11,449 bases of DNA from Porticoccaceae bacterium (lineage in GTDB: Bacteria > Pseudomonadota > Gammaproteobacteria > Pseudomonadales > Porticoccaceae): the NCBI GenBank assembly GCA_003448675.1, contig DLXZ01000216.1:1979-13427 (forward strand). The letters run 5' to 3'. Under the pieces are notes generated by a model. That model had not been told where the DNA came from and made no database searches. It saw only the letters and a program-made list of their open reading frames with translations. Made by a program: the position numbers and the translations under genes. This document shows, one piece after another, positions 8,402-11,449 of the stretch; the stretch's first letter is position 1; every line of letters starts with the position of its first letter.

Positions 8402-9499
8402 CTAAACAGCGCCGACCAGGGAACGGCCATCGCGCACAAAACCCGGTTTCAACAGACGTACGGCCTTACGCTTGCCGCGTATGTCGACTTCTCCCCGCCC
8501 ACTGGCAGTCACTGGCACCCGGCCAAGGCCGATAGAATACCCAAGCGTCGGTGAAAAGCTACCACTGGTTAGCACGCCGGGAGTATCGGTGTCCGCGAAA
8601 AAAATTTTCTGACCGGCACGTAACACGCCCCGCTCGGTCATCAATACACCCACCTGTTTACTAACAAGGCCTTTTTTTTGCTGGGCGAGCAGGTCCTGGC
8701 GACCGACGAAATCCCGGTCTTGCGGGTCCCAAGCCACGGTCCAGCCCAGATTCACCTCTAGCGGAGAACTGCTCTCATCCATATCCTGGCCGTACAGATT
8801 CATGCCGGCTTCGAGACGCAGGGTGTCGCGCGCGCCCAGCCCGCAGGGTTTCACGCCGGCGTCCAGCAACTGTTTCCACAGCGCGATCAGGGCGGCGTGC
8901 GGGAGCATCAGCTCGAAACCGCCCTCGCCGGTGTAGCCGGTGCGCGCAACGAAAACGTCGCCATCGACGGCAGCCTGGAAGTTCTCCAGTGTCCCGGCCG
9001 CTGCGCGCAGCGCGGCCGGCAGCAGCGGCTCGACCTTTGCCCGCGCCTCGGGTCCCTGCACCGCCAGGATGCCCAGATCGTCGCGATGATGGACATCGAC
9101 GCCGAAATCCGCGGCATGCCGGCGGATCCAGGCCAGGTCCTTGTCCGTCGTGCCGGCGTTGACGACGAGCCGGAACCACGACTCGTCCATGAAATACACG
9201 ATCAGGTCGTCCAGCACGCCGCCGTCGTCGCGCAGCATGCAGGTGTAGAGGGCCTTGCCGCCGACTGTCAGCTTGGCCACGTCGTTGGCCAGCAGGCGGC
9301 GCAGGAACTCACGCACCCGGGCGCCGTGCAGGTCGACGGCGGACATGTGCGCCACGTCGAACATGCCGGCGCTCAGGCGCACGGCGTGATGCTCGTCGAG
9401 CTGGGAGGCGTACTGGATCGGCATGTCCCAACCAGCGAAATCGACCAGCCGGGCGCCGAGGCGGACGTGTTCGGGGTGCAGCGCGGTGTGCTTGAGCAT
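8402..9499 (-). CDS. gcvT: Glycine cleavage system T protein (aminomethyltransferase)
   Basis: GcvT releases ammonia from the aminomethyl group on GcvH and transfers the methylene unit to tetrahydrofolate, giving methylene-THF. The 365-residue frame is complete: GARLVDFAGWDMPIQY near residues 15-30, DEHHAVRLSAGMFDVAHMS, LYTCMLRDDGGVLDDLIVY near 84-102, ARTGYTGEGGFEL, CGLGARDTLRLEAGMNLYGQ, and LTSGSFSPTLGYSIGLG in the C-terminal domain. The ATG at 9499 fits the family but has no clear Shine-Dalgarno site. Composition changes inside the gene. In the first 45 codons 40 end in G or C; from LYGQDMDE onward 36 of 55 do, and A/T runs appear (8672-8679, 8598-8604). The break lies near 8770-8850, next to the best conserved stretch. 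The product may be functional, but the gene looks like a mosaic. Confidence 0.95.
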   Translation of the reverse strand: MLKHTALHPEHVRLGARLVDFAGWDMPIQYASQLDEHHAVRLSAGMFDVAHMSAVDLHGARVREFLRRLLANDVAKLTVGGKALYTCMLRDDGGVLDDLIVYFMDESWFRLVVNAGTTDKDLAWIRRHAADFGVDVHHRDDLGILAVQGPEARAKVEPLLPAALRAAAGTLENFQAAVDGDVFVARTGYTGEGGFELMLPHAALIALWKQLLDAGVKPCGLGARDTLRLEAGMNLYGQDMDESSSPLEVNLGWTVAWDPQDRDFVGRQDLLAQQKKGLVSKQVGVLMTERGVLRAGQKIFFADTDTPGVLTSGSFSPTLGYSIGLGRVPVTASGRGEVDIRGKRKAVRLLKPGFVRDGRSLVGAV

Positions 9500-9537
9500 G
9501 CGGTTCTGCCGATGGAAGTGACTTCGGTACGAACCGC
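9500..9537 (-). promoter_or_regulatory. Hairpin between glycine riboswitch and gcvT start (candidate expression platform)
   Basis: GCGGTTC directly after aptamer 2 (minus strand, 9537-9531) can pair with GAACCGC (9506-9500), which touches the gcvT ATG at 9499. A nested CCGA/TCGG pairing (9526-9523 with 9512-9509) could extend the structure. Such pairing would bury the start region, so glycine could act on translation initiation. No U-tract for intrinsic termination is visible. This is structure by inspection only. Confidence 0.45.
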
Positions 9538-9539
9538 CC

Positions 9540-9715
9540 CTCTGTCCGGGAACCTGAAAGTTCGAAAGCGGCGGACCGCCTCTGCCTCGTCGGTGGTCCG
9601 CGCAAGCGCGGACGCTCTCCAGAGTTTTGCTGCGACATCGCGCTCCGTTTGCCTGAGCGATTCCGGGCGGTTTGCGCCTTCGGCGCCACCACTGAAGGTG
9701 GTCTCTCGCGCGATG
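9540..9715 (-). ncRNA. Tandem glycine riboswitch in the gcvT leader
   Basis: Two glycine aptamers lie in tandem on the minus strand just upstream of gcvT. Aptamer 1 (9715-9636) has P1 arms CATCGCGC (9715-9708) and GCGCGATG (9643-9636), which pair perfectly, and the conserved elements GAGAG, GGCGCCGAAGGCGCAAACC, CGGAATCGCTCAGGCAAACG. After an 11-nt linker, aptamer 2 (9624-9540) has P1 arms CTCTG and CAGAG, with GGAGAGCG, ACCGACGAGGCAG, CTTTCAGGTTCCCGGACAGAG. This is the classic gcvT-motif RNA, usually an ON switch that permits glycine cleavage expression when glycine is high. The gcvT gene directly below fits this role. An additional, incomplete aptamer copy lies 135 bp upstream of the first repeat copy. 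Confidence 0.93.
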
Positions 9716-9719
9716 CTTC
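9652..9719. repeat. 68-bp direct repeat, copy 1 (inside riboswitch aptamer 1)
   Basis: This 68-bp stretch is identical to 9855-9922. On the minus strand it spans the 5' side of glycine aptamer 1, from just upstream of P1 to the CTCAGG core. Here it continues into the CAAACG and closing P1 strand, so this copy is the functional one. Confidence 0.95.
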
Positions 9720-9789
9720 GTTTAACGACTACAGCTTTAGTTTACCCCGGCCGTCCTTGGCGCGACTTCACCGCTTCGATCCAGCCCCG

Positions 9790-9811
9790 GCCCGGCCATC
9801 CATGGCCGGGC
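9790..9811. repeat. Perfect 10-bp inverted repeat in the inter-repeat spacer
   Basis: GCCCGGCCAT and ATGGCCGGGC are separated by 2 nt, giving a strong GC-rich cruciform or hairpin. It lies in the 135-bp spacer between the two 68-bp direct repeats. No T-run follows, so it is not a standard intrinsic terminator. Confidence 0.8.
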
Positions 9812-9820
9812 GTTCGCCGG

Positions 9821-9839
9821 CGTGAAGCTTTGCTTCACG
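9821..9839. repeat. Perfect 8-bp hairpin in the inter-repeat spacer
   Basis: CGTGAAGC and GCTTCACG flank a 3-nt loop (TTT on the plus strand). It lies 9 nt from the 22-bp inverted repeat at 9790-9811; together they make the spacer unusually structured. Function is unknown. Confidence 0.8.
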
Positions 9840-9854
9840 AAGGCCCCGGCTCAC

Positions 9855-9922
9855 CCTGAGCGATTCCGGGCGGTTTGCGCCTTCGGCGCCACCACTGAAG
9901 GTGGTCTCTCGCGCGATGCTTC
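9855..9922 (-). ncRNA. Truncated duplicate of glycine riboswitch aptamer 1 (68-bp repeat, copy 2)
   Basis: This is a perfect copy of 9652-9719. Read on the minus strand it holds the 5' P1 strand, GAGAG, the GCCGAAGGC hairpin and the CTCAGG core of a glycine aptamer. After CTCAGG the sequence changes to GTGAGCCGGGGCC, so the conserved CAAA and the closing P1 strand (GCGCGATG) are missing. It is unlikely to fold as a complete aptamer. It could be a duplication scar, a decoy half-aptamer in a longer leader, or an assembly artefact. Confidence 0.75.
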
Positions 9923-10047
9923 CAGCCTACTTTACCAGATGGGGTTCCGCTCGACCGGCCTGTCGGCACGCCCCGGGCTCGCGCCAGACCGGCACCGGGC
10001 CAGGCACGGACGTGATGACTGTCGCGATCCCTTTCGAAACGCTGAGC

Positions 10048-10053
10048 TATAGT
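10048..10053 (+). promoter_or_regulatory. -10-like element upstream of the tpsB-like gene
   Basis: TATAGT matches 5 of 6 consensus bases and lies 52 nt before the ATG at 10106. No good -35 is seen at normal spacing, so it may be weak, activator-dependent or chance. Confidence 0.25.
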
Positions 10054-10094
10054 GCCCGGGCTTTCCGTCGGTTGCGCAGGGTCAGCCGATCGCC

Positions 10095-10100
10095 AGGGGA
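10095..10100 (+). promoter_or_regulatory. Ribosome binding site deciding the tpsB-like start
   Basis: AGGGGA sits 5 nt before the ATG at 10106, which then opens a signal-peptide-like N-terminus. Both points support this start. Confidence 0.65.
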
Positions 10101-10105
10101 AACAG

Positions 10106-11449
10106 ATGCGCAGGTCTCGAAGGGAGCTCAGGCAGACGGTCGCGGCGGCCTTCGGGTTGTCGGCCTGCATGGTCGTACACGCGCAGACGGTAGCGCCTGG
10201 CGAACTGGGCAATACGCTGGAGCCCTCGCCCGGGCTGGCGACGCCGCAGTCCTCGGAACCCGCCATTTCAGCACCCCAGCAACCCCGCGTCGTGCCGGTG
10301 CTGGCGCCGGGCGAAGGCACGCTCGTCGTGCAGCGGTTCGAGTTCACCGGCCATGCCCTGTTCTCTGAGCAACACCTGTCGGCGCAGCTCAAGGATTACC
10401 TCGGCCGCCGCGTGACGCTGGGCGAGCTGTACGAGGCGGCGGATCGCATCGCCGCCTTCTACAGCGAGCGCGGCTACACGCTGGCAACGGTCAACCTGCC
10501 GCCGCAGAAGGTCAGCGACGGCGTGGTGCTGCTGCAGGTGTCGGAAGGCCGCGTCGCCAGCGTGCAGATCGAGGGCGCGGAACGCTACCAGCCGGAGCAT
10601 GTCCGCCGTTATCTCCGTGCTTTCCGGCCCCGCGAGATTTATCGCGCCGACTCCCTGCAGCAGGGATTGCGTGCCCTCAGCGCGCTCCCCGGACTCGAGG
10701 CCCGGGCCACGATACGACCCGGCGCGGCGCCGGGTGACAGCGACGTGCTGGTGAGCCTCGACGAACGCCCGATCGAGGGCGGCCTGACCCTCGACAACTT
10801 CGGCCGGGAAAGCGTCGGCGAGATCCGCCTGACTGCCTCGGCGACACTCAACAACCCGCTGCGGGTCGAGGATCAGCTGCAGCTCACCGGCCTCGTGTCC
10901 GAGGAGGCGCTGACGCGCTACGGGTCCGTGCTGTACTCGGTACCCCTGAACTACCGGGGCACGCGCGTGCGCATCGGCTACAGCCACGCCGAGTTCGAAA
11001 TCGACGGCTCGCCGGTGGGCGGTCGCAGCCGCAACGGCGAACTCACCGTGGAGCACCCGCTGCTGCTGGACGCCCGTCAGCGTCTGATGCTCTCGGTCGG
11101 TGCCACCCGCACGCTGTCCAATGCCGATTTCAGCGGCCTGATCTTCAACCAGACCTCGATCACACTGCTGCGCGCAGGGCTTGCCTACACTCGTACGCAC
11201 GACAACGCCGCCGTGACGCAGGTAGGCAGCTCCGTGTCATCGAATTTCGACTCGCTGTCGATCGAAGACTTCGCCGACGGCGAAGTCGAGGGCAACCAGC
11301 GCCTGAAGTGGGATCTGGACGTGCAGCACCTGATGCCGCTCGCGCGCAGCCTGCAGCTCTATGTGCGGGCTGCGGGCACCTGGTCACCCGACCCGCTGGC
11401 TGACACCGAGAAGTTCTCGCTGGGCGGACCGGGCAGCGTGCGCGGCTTT
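10106..11449 (+). CDS. TpsB/ShlB/FhaC family two-partner secretion transporter, 3'-truncated by window end
   Basis: This frame has no stop to the window end and gives 448 residues. TpsB proteins are outer-membrane Omp85-type barrels that secrete a large TpsA exoprotein (hemolysin or adhesin) and in some cases activate it. Residues 1-26 look like a signal peptide: Arg-rich start, hydrophobic AAAFGLSACMVV, probable cleavage after VHA. LSAC at 18-21 also fits a lipobox, an alternative I consider less likely. A Pro-rich linker (about 38-68) follows. A ShlB-type POTRA domain comes next (about 73-150, with YLGRRVTLGELYEAADRIAA and YSERGYTLATVNLP), then a second POTRA (about 152-222), then barrel strands from about 225. 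The last residues GGPGSVRGF are the conserved VRGF motif of the barrel interior loop, so about 100 or more residues are missing. It is divergent from gcvT and GC-rich. No TpsA partner is visible. Confidence 0.9.
   Translation, partial: MRRSRRELRQTVAAAFGLSACMVVHAQTVAPGELGNTLEPSPGLATPQSSEPAISAPQQPRVVPVLAPGEGTLVVQRFEFTGHALFSEQHLSAQLKDYLGRRVTLGELYEAADRIAAFYSERGYTLATVNLPPQKVSDGVVLLQVSEGRVASVQIEGAERYQPEHVRRYLRAFRPREIYRADSLQQGLRALSALPGLEARATIRPGAAPGDSDVLVSLDERPIEGGLTLDNFGRESVGEIRLTASATLNNPLRVEDQLQLTGLVSEEALTRYGSVLYSVPLNYRGTRVRIGYSHAEFEIDGSPVGGRSRNGELTVEHPLLLDARQRLMLSVGATRTLSNADFSGLIFNQTSITLLRAGLAYTRTHDNAAVTQVGSSVSSNFDSLSIEDFADGEVEGNQRLKWDLDVQHLMPLARSLQLYVRAAGTWSPDPLADTEKFSLGGPGSVRGF

Larger units (their letters stand above)
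9923..10105. other. Intergenic region between the riboswitch copies and the tpsB-like gene
   Basis: No gene or RNA was recognised in these 183 bp. On the minus strand, TAAAGT (9935-9930) could be a -10 element for the leader but lacks a clear -35. On the plus strand it holds a -10-like TATAGT (10048-10053) and a ribosome binding site near its end. Confidence 0.5.

Noticed and set aside
8672..8679. Run of 8 A (minus strand) in gcvT as a programmed frameshift site
   Set aside because: The zero frame continues intact with normal GcvT sequence on both sides, and no alternative frame or structure suggests recoding.
8897..9859. 320-codon open frame on the plus strand across gcvT and its leader
   Set aside because: It is antisense to gcvT and the glycine riboswitch. 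Long antisense frames are expected in GC-rich coding sequence, and the translation resembles no family.
10268..11200. 310-codon open frame on the minus strand
   Set aside because: It is antisense to the tpsB-like gene, which has clear POTRA and VRGF motifs. The antisense product is Gln/Ala/Arg/His-rich, typical of a shadow frame.
1..11449. Mobile elements, CRISPR, tRNA, rRNA, defence systems
   Set aside because: No transposase or integrase motif, no regularly spaced repeat array and no tRNA-like cloverleaf was recognised. The only direct repeats are the two 68-bp riboswitch copies.

Overview
The window reads as a Gammaproteobacterium chromosome segment of housekeeping genes, but it falls into two parts with different base composition. 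The left part, roughly 1-8770, has moderate GC (about 48-55% in three 60-base lines counted by hand). It carries folA, an Old Yellow Enzyme gene, thyA, lgt, a HAD-IB phosphatase gene, rppH, ptsP, an NRDE-domain gene, gcvH and the 3' third of gcvT. From memory, Pseudomonas aeruginosa carries the same neighbourhood (HAD gene PA0335, rppH, ptsP, lgt, thyA, folA). The left part therefore looks like a Pseudomonadales or Cellvibrionales-type gammaproteobacterium.

The right part, roughly 8800-11449, is GC-richer (65-72% in sampled lines). It holds the 5' two thirds of gcvT, the gcvT leader with a tandem glycine riboswitch, a duplicated fragment of that riboswitch, and a divergent two-partner-secretion transporter gene (TpsB/ShlB/FhaC type) that runs off the window. 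The change lies inside the intact gcvT frame, next to its most conserved stretch. That suggests either intragenic recombination or a chimeric assembly join.

Layout: folA(-) and the OYE gene(+) diverge from 513-731. The OYE gene and thyA converge at about 1809-1854. HAD, lgt and thyA form a tight minus-strand operon (gaps of 2 and 14 nt). It diverges at 4178-4349 from rppH-ptsP (gap of 3 nt). ptsP converges on the minus-strand series gcvT-gcvH-NRDE. Upstream of gcvT lie the riboswitch and a structured 135-bp spacer between two 68-bp direct repeats, then the tpsB-like gene on the plus strand.

Functionally, folA, thyA, gcvT and gcvH all serve one-carbon/folate metabolism. ThyA turns methylene-THF into DHF, FolA regenerates THF, and the glycine cleavage system recharges methylene-THF from glycine under glycine riboswitch control. 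Lgt serves lipoprotein maturation, RppH starts 5'-end-dependent mRNA decay, and PtsP begins the nitrogen PTS relay. No phage, IS, CRISPR, tRNA or rRNA was recognised. The points most worth checking are the composition break within gcvT and the duplicated, truncated glycine aptamer.
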